A DNA stretch of 64,000 nucleotides, taken from Marthasterias glacialis. Its lineage: Eukaryota > Echinodermata > Asteroidea > Forcipulatida > Asteriidae. The notes under the pieces are model-generated. The model was not told where the DNA came from. It worked only from the letters and a program-made list of their open reading frames with translations, and ran no database searches. The position numbers and the translations under genes are program-made. Shown in pieces: positions 1 to 14,700 of this stretch; position 1 is the first letter of the stretch; each line of letters starts with the position of its first letter. The stretch spans positions 1,803,001-1,867,000 of the forward strand of contig OU452229.1 in NCBI GenBank assembly GCA_911728455.2, in the 5' to 3' direction.

Positions 1-5
1 CTTAC

Positions 6-2797
6 TCTTTGGTTTCTGGCAAACAGAGTAATAATTCTTTTTACAAGGGCGTGTCCTCCAGAGTCCATAGTCCGTTGCCCCAGACACCATGGCGACGCAA
101 TCGTCTGTTTTGGGATGACCGGGACCCCAGTTGTTGTAGTCATACTGAAAGGAAAAACAAGATGTGAATAATTTATTGACCACCAACAACAAGGGAGGAT
201 GTCACCAACAGGCAAGAGTTTCAAGAACACCCGAATGGAAGGCTGGTAAGTGTCCATATACGTGTGACGTGATAACAAGTCAGGAATGTTCCGTATGTAG
301 ACCTTTATCATGCTGCCACCATCTTGGTCATGTTCCCAGCATCCAATAACAGTAACAGATGCTAATATTTATTGTACAAAAAGGAACCAGACTATTTGCC
401 CTTCCAGCCTCTGTTTGGTTACATTTGTTTGAATGGGTGAAAATCAAGATGGCCGCACCATGATAAAGGTCTATTGGACCAGGGCCCAAATTAATGGCTC
501 TGCTTACTGCGTCATTCTGCGCTTAAGAAGACCATTCGGCGCTTATGAGGTTAGCGCCGAATTTCTGCACTAGCTGTGTAAGCGAGGAATTCTTAGTAAC
601 GTGAACTACGCACGCGTAGAAGCAAAAATTCCTTGCTAACCCATGAAATATGCTGAAGTAAGCGCGGAATGTTCTGCTTACGTAAGCGCAGATTTTTCGC
701 TTACGGTAAGCAGAGCCATGAAATTGGGCACAGTTTAATCATGGGTGGCATGGGTGGCCAGAGCCTGAAGCGCTTGCCTCTAACTACTGCGGCCCTGGTA
801 CATCATGGTACATCAACAACATGGTTGTTTCGTTTGTGAGAAAATGGTAAAAATGCATTCAGCACTTTTTTACGCATAGGTAGAGTTTTCATCTCACTGA
901 GACGAATCGTCTCACTGAGACGAAAACTAATTTTGGATCTTATTTAATTTATTATTTAAAAACGATAATGCTTCAGGCAGAAATATTTCAAGGAAAGTTT
1001 TCTACCATTACCTTCTTTATACCATGTAAGCTATACATAAGTCTGTGAACATTCATGTTTTTCTTCTTACTAATGTTGGGCTTTAAGCACAAATCACTAA
1101 GCACAATATTTATCTTGCTTAGCATAAACTGGCAAGAAGCCAACCCAGGTAGGTTGTGACTAGTGCCCTACTATTTGATGCTTAGCAAAAGTAACTGATA
1201 CTTAATAGCTATAAATTTGGGCCCAGTTGCGGCTGCAGTTTACAGACATTCTGACATAGATGAACAGCTCTAGTATTTATAAAAATATTTACATTTGTTT
1301 TGTCTGTCCAGACATAGGTCCCCTCAACGGCTTTGTCATTCAGCCCTATCCACATCCATTTGTTAAGAACATTCATACGAGCTGCAAATACAATACAGAA
1401 AAAAAGGATTCTAGACAGGTCACACACACGAAAAATTGCTTTTATATTCTAACCTCAAGGACTTGGCAATAAAGTTAAGACAGTGAGTCAGTGTTTCTCT
1501 AAAGTCTACAGGGGAACAAATGTGGTCTCAGAGCTAGTGACTGATGCCTAAGAAAACAAGGCTCAAAAAACAAGACTGTTATCAATTGAAAGATAAGATA
1601 TAGGCCCTTCTCAGATGAGGTCACTCTTTTATGGTGTCACTATTTTACCGCTTGAGTACTACACGCGCACGTCACTATAACTACACAACATGTGCTACGA
1701 AACGCAACACTGAATCATTCATGTGCATAGTGCTCCAGCACGGCAGACCTCCCGCATTGCAAAGAAATATAACATCATCAGTGAGTAGGGTCTATAGGTC
1801 ATCTGTGTAGCCGTTTCGTTTGGGAGATTAATAAGAGAATGTTCTATGACGCCCTACGCTGCCATTATTTGGCATGAGGGTTATGGTATCAATTCTTAGC
1901 TGAACTCATGGCATTGTCCTTGTGTGGAAGAATATCGTTTCCAAAATGGCAGCAGCTTGTTTAATTTTTGATTAGAGTGTTTTCATATAAAACTTTTGGT
2001 TCTGCAAATTTTGGCTGTGATTGATCAATGATGGGGTGGCTTAATAAACCGGAGATAGCCCTTCAGACTGAAATATGGACATCTGAAATATTATTGACAT
2101 CTTGAGGACGATCGTTCCAGAGAGAAGATCCAGCACATGCGAATGAACGATCCCCCCATTGATCGTGAGTTTTAGGTACAACAAGTGAAAATGAGTTGGA
2201 GGACCGAAGGTTTCTAGAGGGATGATATTGAATGAACAGACTGGAATTGTACTCTGGAGCGGAACCTAACAGGCAATGAAATACAAGCAAAAGTAACTTA
2301 AATACAATACGAAAACACATAGGGAGCCAATGGAGAGATTGTAACACCAGTGTGACGTGACTCCTGCAACGGGTTAATGTAACAATTCGGGCAGCTGTGT
2401 TTTAAAGCCTCTACAATCTGGCAATTTCAGTGTTTGGTAATCAATAGAGAAGAGAATTATAAAAGTCTAAACGAGATGAAATAAGAGCATGGCCAATCTT
2501 CTCAGTGGCAGGGCGAGTAAAATACTGTCGTATGACACCAATGTTATGTAGCTGGTAACGAACTCATTTACAAATGACTTAAGAGACTTGAAATGGCATG
2601 GACAGGTTAGAATCAAAAGGCTTAGCTTATTTTACCTGACATGTATGACTGTTGGCCATCATTGTGTATACTGGCTAGGTTTGCTGTCAGCTTTTGACAA
2701 TTTGCACTTGCGCTGTCCCAAGTCGACGCGGCGGTCGTAACCTTGAAACAGAAATCACCATGAAGGTCCCATTCAGGTCCCTCACATGAACCGTCCA
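6..2797 (-). CDS. Lectin CTLD4 (exons 13–15), truncated by window edge
   Basis: Exons 2636–2797, 1293–1381 and 6–144 encode about residues 447–576. The domain shows CEGPEWDLHGDFCFKV, the WIG motif WMWIGLNDKA, a YVWTD stretch, NNWGPGHPKTDDC with HPK at the EPN position, and a closing YYSVCQKPK. The WND position reads GLWRTRPC. The CTLD is essentially complete. The last exon ends in phase 1 at a gtaag donor, so further coding sequence lies left of the window. A LINE relic occupies the intron between 1382 and 2635. Confidence 0.8.
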
Positions 2798-5700
2798 CTG
2801 TAAGTTAAGTTAGGTGAACAAATTTAAATGAAGTGTAAAAATTTCTGATCATCTATCTAATAACGTTTCATAAAAATACATTCTTAGGACTGTTTTTAGG
2901 ATAAAATTAAGTGCAGTAATCAAAAAGATTTGACCTCCTATTTTAACTAAATGTTCATGTCTGATTTAAAGATGAAGTACTAGATTGGTAAAAATCAATT
3001 AAAGGAACTTACTATAAGTTTTAATCTGAAAAGCTGACTTATAAAATAAACATTTTTATACCACTACCAACCTTCTAAGGGCATGTTTCCATCTGAAGTA
3101 TGTATAAGTACAAAATGAAGAAGAAGAAAAATTGAAGACTATTCAAATCACCAATTCTATTAAATTTGATTGCTACAATCGAATTAAAACCTGACGAACA
3201 AGATGTACTTTTTTGTTGCTGTTTCATTTAAACATGAGGTTTTTGTCAACAGGTTGGTTGTGCGATGTTGTTATGGTATCCACCTCAGTGAATAACTACT
3301 CTACAAATTCACTTCATCAAAAGACTTCAGGCTGGACAATTTCTTCTTCATGTTCAACTACAACTATTGAATTCTACTGTAGATTTCTAAGACGAGCAAT
3401 ACTAATGGTGTGCATCCTCTGGTGCCCAAGATAAGAATAAACTAAATCAATACCCCTATTACTTTTTTATTACTTTCCAAACCATTAAGATATGTCAAGC
3501 CCAATGTGATGAGGAGAAACCACATCCTTTTCTTGCAGACTCAGTGTCCAGCTGCTATATAAACACTGACCCTCACACCTAATCTATTTTTACAAGAATA
3601 CCATTAATTACCAGAGTGGAATTAAGCAGGATAAAACAAAAACAGGATATGGTGAAGTAGATGTGGTTGCACCACACAGATGTGTACTGAAAACTAAAGG
3701 CATGGGACAAAAATTCCTCTTGCGTACTCTCCCTGTAAGTTGTATCTTCTTGAAAATAAGGTTTGTGTTTTGTTCAATTTGTCTACATGCATGTACTTAC
3801 CATTTCCAGGTGGCACCGGTGTCACTTTGGTACCTGAAACAATCATGTAATTAAATAAAAATGATGGTTTTATTATTATTATAATAAACAGAGAGAGGCA
3901 CATCCCCTAACTAGTTTCCTGTACAACTTAGACTCTGCACTTGCAACCAATGTGCGTGTGTATGGAGCAATGCGTTTCCAATACACACATTTAGGTAACC
4001 AGACTAAGTTTGCCTGGTTGCAGGGGCAGCCTTACATTCAAATCATCTTCTATTTAAGATGAACAGACTGAAAAAAAAGCTGCATCTTGGTCTTAATTGT
4101 TGCCATCAGGAATGAATAGGTGCTTGTTAACTATCAGACTATATTTGTAGGGGGCGCTCTTTCAAAAAGGCAAAAAACAATAAATCGTAACTGACAATGT
4201 TATTTCTGCTTAACAGGGTCGGATTGGTTTATTTGGTTAACCGTTTTTGGTTGATGGTAAGGCCAGACCACCAGCATACGGAGCGAGAGCGTAAATGGTA
4301 ACCCTGTGCCGCCGCATGGTGGCGCTGTTCCCTACCGCCGCCTCCGACGTGCGTCTCCGTAATAATACATTTTAACATATCGCTGGCATGTCTACATACT
4401 GGTAATTTTCACCAATGTATGCAGCGTGCTAGCTACCAAGGGGGTTGTGTATATAGAAACCTTTGCTTTCAAATCAACCATTAATAATAATAATAATAAA
4501 CCTTTACTATAAAGTGTTGTATCACAACCAAAGGGCGTCTTGCTCTTTAAAGGCCCCAGCTCAACATTAATAAACAGAATGTAAATGCTTCCATTCTTTG
4601 CACAAATCAATTTATTTGTAATAAAACCACCCAGTGATAATGTCAGCTCATTTTGTTGTTTCATTTATGAGAAAACGGTAAAAATGCATTTTCGTACGCA
4701 TTCCTTTAGACAGAGTTTTTGTCTCACTGAGACGAAAACTAGTTTTGGATCTTATTTCATTTAATATTATTTAAAAATGATAACACTTCAGGCAGAAACA
4801 TTTCAAGAAAAATTTTCTGCCATCATTATCTTAATACAATGTAAGGTGTATGTAAATCTGTGAACATTTACGTTTTTCTTCCTACCAATGTTAAGCTGGG
4901 GCTTTATGCGTTAATTGTTTTTACATCAGATCAAGAGCTATGTTTGAATAATGGGACCCATTCTATGTATAATAGTACATTTTACAGGTTTACAAGGTGA
5001 TGCGGCACAATCTGCTGCCAACCAAAACCTGAAACACGGAGGCAAAAACCCCTTCTCTTAATAACGATAGTGTCTTGGGTTCTTTTACACACACTACACA
5101 ACACATATAACACTGCAACTTAATCGCCCATCCGAAGGATGATGGTTAAGTGTCATGCTCATAAGGACATGTGCGATAACTGGAAATAAAGGAGAATGGC
5201 CGTTTATTTTCTCCTGAATTGCCAAACTTTTTTTTTGCTGAGATGCCTACCTGCATTAATCTTGCAAATGAATGCCCCAAGCATGAAACAATCACCAGTA
5301 CTCCAGTAGGCGTTCGTCGCATCACCTGAAATGAAGAACGTGTTTTTTTAATATCAATTTTTTTTTGAAAAACCCTAAACATGTGATGCCCCAAGACTAT
5401 GGCATCACACCACTGTTGTGACGTTACTAATCAGTTTTGTTAAAAGGGTCAGATTGTCGAAAAAATGGTATCACACTTAGGCAAGACTACCATGTCCAGA
5501 TTTTTTGACATCTCGTACAGTTTATTAGAAAAATTTAAGAAATCAATATGAGGCCATAGTGAGAATCTTCCTATGAAGACATGGAACCCCAGTCGGTTTG
5601 AATTTTATTTTCAAAGGTTCAAATTAGTCTTCTAATACCATTCATCATCAAGATTTTTTTCCTGACATACAGTCGTCTAGATCATTATAAGTTGCGGTTC

Positions 5701-8700
5701 AGTTCAACTTTGCAAGACAATGCCTTCAGATGTAAGAATACAACTGGCTAGAAGGAAAGTGTAACTAGCCCTGGCTAGACCACTTGGCTATAGACAACAT
5801 GGCCGTAACACATAAGCCAGACCACCAGTTGCTAGACCAACACCTGGCTAGACCACACAGCCACAGATCACGTTGCCAGACCTCAAGTGGCTAGACCATG
5901 TTTTGGCTCAACCATAAGGCTAGACCACAACCTTGCCACATAGCCAGATCACATGACCAGACCACACAAGCCACACCAACAAGTGGCTAGACCACATGCA
6001 TTGTATGGCTAGACAATGGCTTGACCACAAGTGGCCAGCTAGCCTTATCTGGCTAGGGATACACCACATACGCCAAGTAGGTTGCAGCAGACTTACCAGG
6101 AAAATGTCCACTGTTTGCGTAGTTCTGAGCATGCGCAAAATTCTGAGAACAATTGATTTACCAGGTAAGTCTGCTGCCACCTAGTGTCCTCAAGAGTTAG
6201 TCTCCCACTGGACTCCCAAAATGACAAACCACGGTCAGACACTTTAGTAGCCAAGTGTGACAATCAGTACACACCAGTTTCTCCCGATAATAAGCAACAA
6301 TTTCAATGAAATTTACAAATTTATTTGGAAAATGTCATTTCTTGAAACATGGTTTGGATGAACGCTGCACTTTGAGCTAGCTAAAAAAATTGTTCGCCAG
6401 GATTGTGATGGGAGTTAAATACCTGTGCTGATGTAGGCACAGTCTTTTTGACCTTTGGCTAATGCTGGTTGACCTTTGCTCCAGTGTTTGTATGCCCCCA
6501 GCTTTAAACCATCGACCCATTTCAACTCATTGTCCTTTGCCACATCTGTGGAGAGAAAAAACATTAGTTTCAAAATACATTCGTAATGTTTGCTGAACGA
6601 AAGCCCAAGTTGCTGTTTCACAATCTTACAGTGGTCGGTGATCTGATATCCTATTTGTGTATCAGTGTTTTATCATTATCAAGCTAAAAAAAAAGTGATT
6701 CATTGTCACCACGTTTCAACTTTTTATAATTGCAACACTAAATGTAGACTTAAGAAAGTCATGCACCAACCAATCAATGGAGGGGAGAATAGTACTGGTC
6801 AGCTGAAAAATAAATCTTAAAACATTTTTAAAACCTTAAGTGTAGGTTCTACAATGCACTTTACCAAATGTAAAATTCAAATATGTAGGTAAATTCTGGC
6901 TCAAGGCACAGTGCCGAAACCCATTAAAAAACACGTCCTTCAACTTTAAAGCACATGGACAACAACCAGTACCCGCTCTTTATGTGACCCAACATTTACA
7001 TAGTTATTTTTTTTTTAATGAAAGTCACCAGACACACAAGGCCAGTAAGCCACTCAAGGTGTGGGCTACAAATCAGCTGTTTTTTTTCCCAGGGGCCGTT
7101 GCCACCTACTCCTGGGGCTGAAACAGGGTTACCCCCTTTACAGTCCGTAAGGATGTAGGCTTGGGTATCATCCATCAGAAGCCTGGCTGGTAGAGCAAAG
7201 GCTCTACCTCCCAAACTTTTACGAAGCAATTATGGTTAAGTGCCTTGCTCAAGGACACAAGTGTCATGACCGGGACTCGAACCCACACTCCAATGACTCA
7301 GCCACCAGAGCTTGAGTCCAACGCAGTCACTAACCACTCAGCCACGACACGAAAACAAAACAATAACAAATCTGCGAAAATTTAAGCTCAATCGGTCATT
7401 CGAGTCACAAGAAAATAGAGGAAAAAAAACACCATTTGTTTGCAATGTTTTAGGACATTTAGTTTAATTGGATCATGCGAGATCAACACTAATTATTTTA
7501 CATGTTTTATCTTTCAAAAACTATTGCATCTCAGGCAAAAATATGTAGAGGGAAGTTTCCACCGTGACAATCTGTATACCAAATCTTCAAACAAATTTTC
7601 AAATCTTCAAACACGTTTTCAATCTTACCAATGTTGTGCACGCCTACCTTTATTATAACTTAACGGCCATGTTTTGAATCTAGTTTGGATGTATGCCAAG
7701 AAGTCAAGTGAATTCAAGCAAAAAAATGAGATGGATTTTACGCAAGCACGGACATGGCCTCCTATTTGGACACAAGATTGCCTTTCACCGGACTTGGACC
7801 TGGCACAAACTTGAGGTTATAGACTCCGCCCGAGTCCGTGCCAAGCTCGTCTAGAATATCAGTCAAGGTTTTATAAATTTGGCAACCAAAGTTTCTATGA
7901 GAAATCCTGCTCTGCCACAGTTAGCAGGAGTCGAAGTTTGTTGGGTTCATTTTTTTGAAATGGTACAATCTGACTCAATTCGCTTGTTTTTTTGTTGTTG
8001 ATCCAATCCATGATTACCACGACCCTGCGATCCATTTGGTAATATCATGACCGCTCATCTAATCAAGACCGAGTAGACCAACGTCAGAGTAAACACTTTT
8101 AAATCAACCAACCTGATAAGCCGAAGTAAAGTAAATTGATGTTCTGGTTGTTAAAGTCCACTAGAAACTGCTTGAAGAAGTTGTTTTCAGCATCACTGCA
8201 ATTTTAAAATTTATAGAAATGTTTACATACGTAGATTTTTTTGAGAAACATTGTATTGACCCAATTCACCTGACATCATCATCACAATCTTGGTTGGGCC
8301 ATTTTGGGAGTCACGTCACAATGTGTTATAATACAGTGGCAGGTGCACATTTTAGGCGATGCAGCGTTCACATGTATATACATGTAAGCCTATAAATGAG
8401 TTGTACATGACGTTAACAATGGGAAACATCAGCTACCTTTAATGACAAGATGACAGCTCATTTTTGAGCGCACAGATGTGTGTATAACATAAGTACTGCA
8501 CGTGGCATGGGTGAATTTCGTAAACTCCTTCCATTGATTGGTTGGTAAGCAACTCAAGCTGCATTGAAATTTACAGTGCTTGACTTTGCTACAGGCTAAA
8601 ATAGGAATTACCATCAAAGACGGCATCTATTGCAACTGATCTCTATTTTAGTATTTACATGTATTTATGTATACTGACTGAATATTGATTTGAGTTTATA

Positions 8701-11700
8701 CCCGAATATGTCCCCCCACCCTCCGGTGCCCCCCATTTGAAATCTGGACTTTTGAGATAAAAAAAATGCCAGTATAAAATTACATTTTATGAGCTTTTAT
8801 GTAGTAATTTATAATGTTTTAAAAACTAGTTTTTTATTCTTTACATGCAGAATGTATTTTGTTTTACCTCAACACGTCAAGAGTGCTGAACAGGGGCTTG
8901 TTTTGGAAAAATACAAACGGAAACTACACTTTTAATTGGCCAAAAGTGCCCCCTAGGAAAATGTTGCCCCCTCCCCTTGAGCCCTCCTAAAATTTTAACC
9001 TAGTTACAGCACTAATGTTTTCATATGGTCAGTTTAAACTACTTTCAGAATTGTAAGTTTCGAGTGACTCCCTACGGTACACACACGTGTAAAGCTAATC
9101 GAACGCACTCAATCAATTATTAGAGGGGTGACTAGTTATGAATCCCACTTGTTATAAATTAACCACATATCATTTAAGACTAGGCTGGAGGACATTCAAA
9201 TGACTACTTTCACAAGGAGGTGCTCACCACTAAAACAAATGTTGTCTACTACTTGCCACACCACACCTGCAACTATTATATCCCATGAGGAGTTTGTTGC
9301 AGTACCCGAGACAGATACAGAAATCATTTTTTACGAGCATTCGTCGTCTTTGGGGATGTCGGACGTCCCGTCCGTCCGTACGACGTCCGTGTGCAGTCTA
9401 GCGAAGTTCCGTGATTTACAATACCGCCCTCTGACGGCTGATTAACCAGAGAGAGTTATACGACTACAATGTACAGCTGTTTTTAGCTATCTGTCAGCAG
9501 TAGTACGAGCCGTTGGGAAAACATGGCGGGAATTTTGATCAAAAATATAAGCACGCTGTCACAAAATACTGAATTTCTGTTATTAGATCCCGTAAATATG
9601 GGTAGATCTATGTTTATACATACATATATCTATTTTTTTTATATTAATAAGTAGGCTAGCCAACCATCAAATTGCAACTCAGTATCTGCATATTACAGAA
9701 TCAAGCGGGCCCCGGACTAGACCCCACGAAGGACTTGATTGAGTAAATTGCCTTTCACACCATTTTATTATTTCATGGTGATTCGTAGCACTGAAAAATC
9801 GTTCTTGATTTGATTCTTGGCCCTCCCCTAAAAAGATCCTGGATCCGCCCGTTAACAGCCAAAGTCTTTAATTAAGACACATCATTACTTACGTTTTAAT
9901 TGTAGTCAGATAGGCAGACTGCTGAGTACAATAAGCTTTGGCATCAGTCCACGTCATCGGTGTATTGGAATTGACTTGATAGCACTGACCATTGAAGAAG
10001 TGCCACCCTTGTGCGCACGCACCTATAAACCAATTTAAACACATACTGGTAGTTTTTAATCAAACTGTAATGATTGCAAAACCTGTTCGTGAAAGGGTCG
10101 AAGTGATATCTTAGCACGTGTTATGAATGTTTGGCTTTACATTTTGGCTCGACTATTGACCTAATTCACCTAACGTCATCATCACACTAATCTTGGTCGC
10201 GCCATTTTGGTGGTCAATGTCACTGAGTGAAGGGCGCATTTTAGGAGCCACGGCGTTTACATGTAAACCTATTGACCACCAAAATGGTGAGCGTGGCGCA
10301 GTCGGCGCGTGTGACGTGCGTGCAAGGGGTCAATACTTGATATTGCTGGAGTCAATACTGTGAAATGTTCTTAACCTTTGTAGCTGTAGTTACGTCACTT
10401 AGCTATTTAAATAATTTAGCCTTTGAGAAAGACTCTGATTGGGTCAAAACGTGAGGCCATTCAAAGTTGCTTTGCATTTATACCACAGGTCCTTTTCGAG
10501 GGATTTTTTTAACTAGATGGTCGTCAAGATGATTATAGCAGTAAATGGAATAACCAAGATTTTACTACGCGAGCATCCTGGCATTACTGTTTAACAAAGA
10601 CAGCACCCCTTGTGATTTGATCGCAAGAGTGCGCATGAGCACTATCTAGGGGAGAGGTTAATTTCCAGATTCTTATATTAAGACCTTTCATCATTTGGGA
10701 TGAAGCATTAGACAATGCCTTTAGGTTTTACCGTACAGATGCATTAAAAACTGCTGTTACTGACCTTCTGGAATAGCACAAACATATCTGCTCTTTCCCT
10801 TGCAGCTTTTAGTGTACCATGAACCGGTTTTCTTGACTGAAGTGCAGTCACCTTCCTTGCCATAATATCTATAGTGAATTAACAAGTCATGAGTTAATTT
10901 CATATACTAAATGGTAAAGAATATACACCCGTTTCAATTTGGAAATAAAAACAATAAAAGAAAACAATTTGAAAATTACATCTAATATGTTCCTGTACAT
11001 TATACATGACGTGTGTATAATATATAGCTACGCACGCCTATACCCATTTTAACGGGTTACTCCTCCTCTAAAAGGTCAGTGTCATAATTATCCATACTGG
11101 TCCACGTCACCAGGGGTCGATTTCACAAAGTTCTAAGATTGATTTCAAGTGCAAATCAATATCAATTGCTAAGCAAAGTGTGATGTCACAATACTATCAC
11201 TATGGTAACACTGACGACTCATCCAAAGATGAGTCTTAGTGCTTTGTGAAATCGTCGGCAGGTCAGAGTCACCAGTTTCCGGGTCGCACCGTAACCATCT
11301 CTCTTGAATAGTTAGATTGAAAATCACTCTAAACAGATTGAAACTCACTCTTTTCGATTTGAGGTCCGGGACAAATCTTTTGAAGTTCGTCCCTGCTGAG
11401 TTTCAATCTAATAGAGTAAACTTCAATCAAAAACTGTAAGAGAGACATAGCTATAAACCCACGCTATAACCAGGATGATCCTGTTTCGCGGTTTCAACTC
11501 AGATCCCGGGTTGTTTAAACCCGAGCAACGAGCCATGCTTAGCCATAAACGGTTGTGGCAAACCCGGGGACATTCTCGGGGCCATTTCTGATCCGGTGCC
11601 CTTCAGAGTGTCTTAAGTTTTAGTTCGACGGGAAATTAGCGGTTTGTGATCAAGACTATATCATTTTTAGTGCTTGTGAAGTATCACACTACTGTCATTA

Positions 11701-14700
11701 ATCAAAGCTTAAAAGAAAGTCACCTTTCCCCGTAATGGATTATGTTTCTTCACTGACTTTGTAAAAGCTTAAAGTTGCATGGCCCGATTTTCACAGAAAG
11801 ATTTTTTTCAATCATTTTTTTTCTCTGGCAGAAATTTTATCAGAATGATGCTGTTTCAAAACGAAAACGTTTTCCCCTCGTATACCACGGACAATGCACG
11901 CATGTACAATAACTCTACATGGCGGATGGACGTGAGATAATGACGAGATCCCGAGAAAAATTCATTTTTAGTTTTTATAATTAACACATCATTGGCGGAT
12001 TTTCTTCGTACAGTACCTTTAATGAAAGCTTAGTGACTTTCTCGAATGTATTAAAACAGCTGAATGTAAATCAAACTCTTGGTGTGAAATTGGTGGAAAG
12101 CAGGACCTATTTTAAAGTCGACATTAATTATCGATTAGCACAAATCAAGTTCTTACTGATCTGAAGGTTGACCCTTATCCCATTTAGAGAAATCATTTGT
12201 CCCGTCAAACGCCGAATCGTCACTCCATTTATAAACACCTTTCGTGGTACTTTTCTGTTAAATAATTGTAAAAAGTTGAAGTTAATACTTTTATATAAAA
12301 TGCTGAATTGCCTGTAGACACGAATGTTTGCTGAGATTATGACAATAAAAATGAACATTTATAATGCGCCGGTATCCATCTAAAAGATGCTCATAATCCA
12401 GCGACACATCAATAGAGGGGAAGGTGGTATTAAGCAGTCCTCATTAAGTGAGTCTTGAGGGAAGTTTTGAAGGAAGCTAGTGATGGAGAAAGTTTAATAT
12501 GATCCGGTAAATGATTCCACAATGAAGGAGCAGCAGCTCTCTCCCATGATGTTTTAGTCCGGGTTTTCCCCCAAAAGATGTTTATTAATAGATCTAATAG
12601 ATCAATATATTTTTTTCATAACGAAGCCTGTAAAATATTGACCTGTATATATATTGTATTTATTATTTCCTTTATTAATCTTCGGACAAGTGAATATACA
12701 TTTAAAATCTTCCGGGTCGACAAAAGTAAAAATGTGTCAGACCCAATAAAACATCTAGTCTCACTGTCGAGATATAAAAATCATCCTAGAAATATTAAAA
12801 TACAAAAATAACTACCGGGGAAAGATAAAATAAAACAATACAATAAAATATTGTCCAGCTCTGTCTCCAATGGAGAAAACCACCAACAGCTTGTTGTGTG
12901 CCACATTTGTGTGCCACATTTTTAAATTCGAAAGGGTGAACTCATTTAAATAATAAACTCACATTCATATTAATATGGAAATATTGTAATGATAAAAAAC
13001 GATTTAGCGTCTTCTTCAAGCCTCAAATTTGGTAAAGCAAAGGAGAATAATGAGAGCAGATTTTCAAAGATGAAAGTTGTCAACACAAAGAAACAGGGAT
13101 TCAAATTTCATTGCAACTGAGCTTAACCAATATTACATTAACTTGAACGAAGTGTTTGAACACGACACACCGAATAAGTTATTTTCTTAAAGGAAGAAGA
13201 AAGGAATTGCTTGTAACATTGTCCCCAACAATTATTACTGGAGGTGTTGTAAATCAACAATTCAATGCTATTACCTTATCAGATAAACCAATCCAGTACT
13301 CGTTACCATGGACGTATTGTAAGTTGTCCAAAAACGTTTGGTCTGCGGCACTTTTAGCGTAAGCCAGATGACCACCCGGTGTCAAGGAGCAGTCATTTTC
13401 AGCCGATTGCCACGTTGTGCTGTAGCTGAAGTATCTGTAGCACATGCCGTTGTAGTCTTTCCACCCATTTGCGGTGTCACATTTTGGAATTGCATCTGAA
13501 CCAAACAGAATAATCCAAACTTATTGGCAATATAGTCACACACACTCTAAAACGTTCCGGGCTAGAATTTACTCGGATCCGGATCACATTAATGTGGGCA
13601 GACCCATTAACAGTTCCCAGAATTGTCCCGGATCACAATGACACAAAATCAAACTGGTGTCAGTGCAAACATGAAACCTTGTCTATAGTGTACAATTTCA
13701 AATGAAACTGTAAACCAACGTGTCCCCTTAACCATGTTACAGGGACACGTAAAGCCTTTGTTATAACATGAATTTCTTTTACAGTTTGTTTAATACTTAC
13801 TGATATCACGTTCACAAACATATGCACGTTTGCCTGAGCAGCTATCGTCATTCCAAACCAGGTTTGAATTTGATGAAACTATTGTTACACAATCCTCGCC
13901 CGAACCAGCGTTGTTGGGTTCGCCTGGTGCCCAGTTCCTGTACATTGTTGTAAGAACAGCTATGAGCAACTTTGTGATAACAGTTCGGACCAGCAGGTTA
14001 TTTTTGCCTCATACACGACACGTGAAAAGTGACACGTAAAGCTTTGTTGAATTACTGAGTATTGGTGTTTTTATTTTACACCTTATAGTATACAATAATT
14101 TAGTTGGGAAAAATCATTTTGTGCCTTCCCATATAATAGTCCTCAGGAACACTCACAAAAATAGGTCACTTGCTGACATGGCTGGATTCCTTTTGTGACG
14201 TCACATGCATTACATAAAATATATATTCATGAGTGAATTTTTAAAAACAAAAAACACATATTTGTCATTCCTTTGGTGGACCCGTCCTGGAACGATTGTC
14301 ATCTGGAATAGTTCATGAATAAACATTCTGTAATGATGATGTCACAGAAGGAATCCATCCATGTCAGCAAGTGACCTTTTTTGTGAGCGTTCCTAAAGAC
14401 CATTACTTTTAAAGAAAATAAATCATGTAAAAATATACTGGAAGGCACCGAAACAAATTTCCAAATGAATTATTGTATGATTAGGTGTAAATCAAAAATA
14501 GCAATATCTAGTAAATCACCAAACCTTCAATTTGTGCGGCTTTACGGGTACTGGAAATTGGAAATAAAAGGTGGACCTTCCACCACAAACAAGACCATTT
14601 TCGTTGTCAGGGAGCACTTAGTTACAGTTTACAGCAAGTGTGAAAGCGCTTCCTTGAGCAAAAATTACTTCATTTCAACCAGTTTGTTTGGAATCGTTTA

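Noticed and set aside
7262-7350. Possible functional tRNA-Leu(CAA) gene on the minus strand
   Set aside because: The head folds like a tRNA and has good A and B boxes, but it runs into a SINE body shared with 29010–29416, so it is a SINE promoter.
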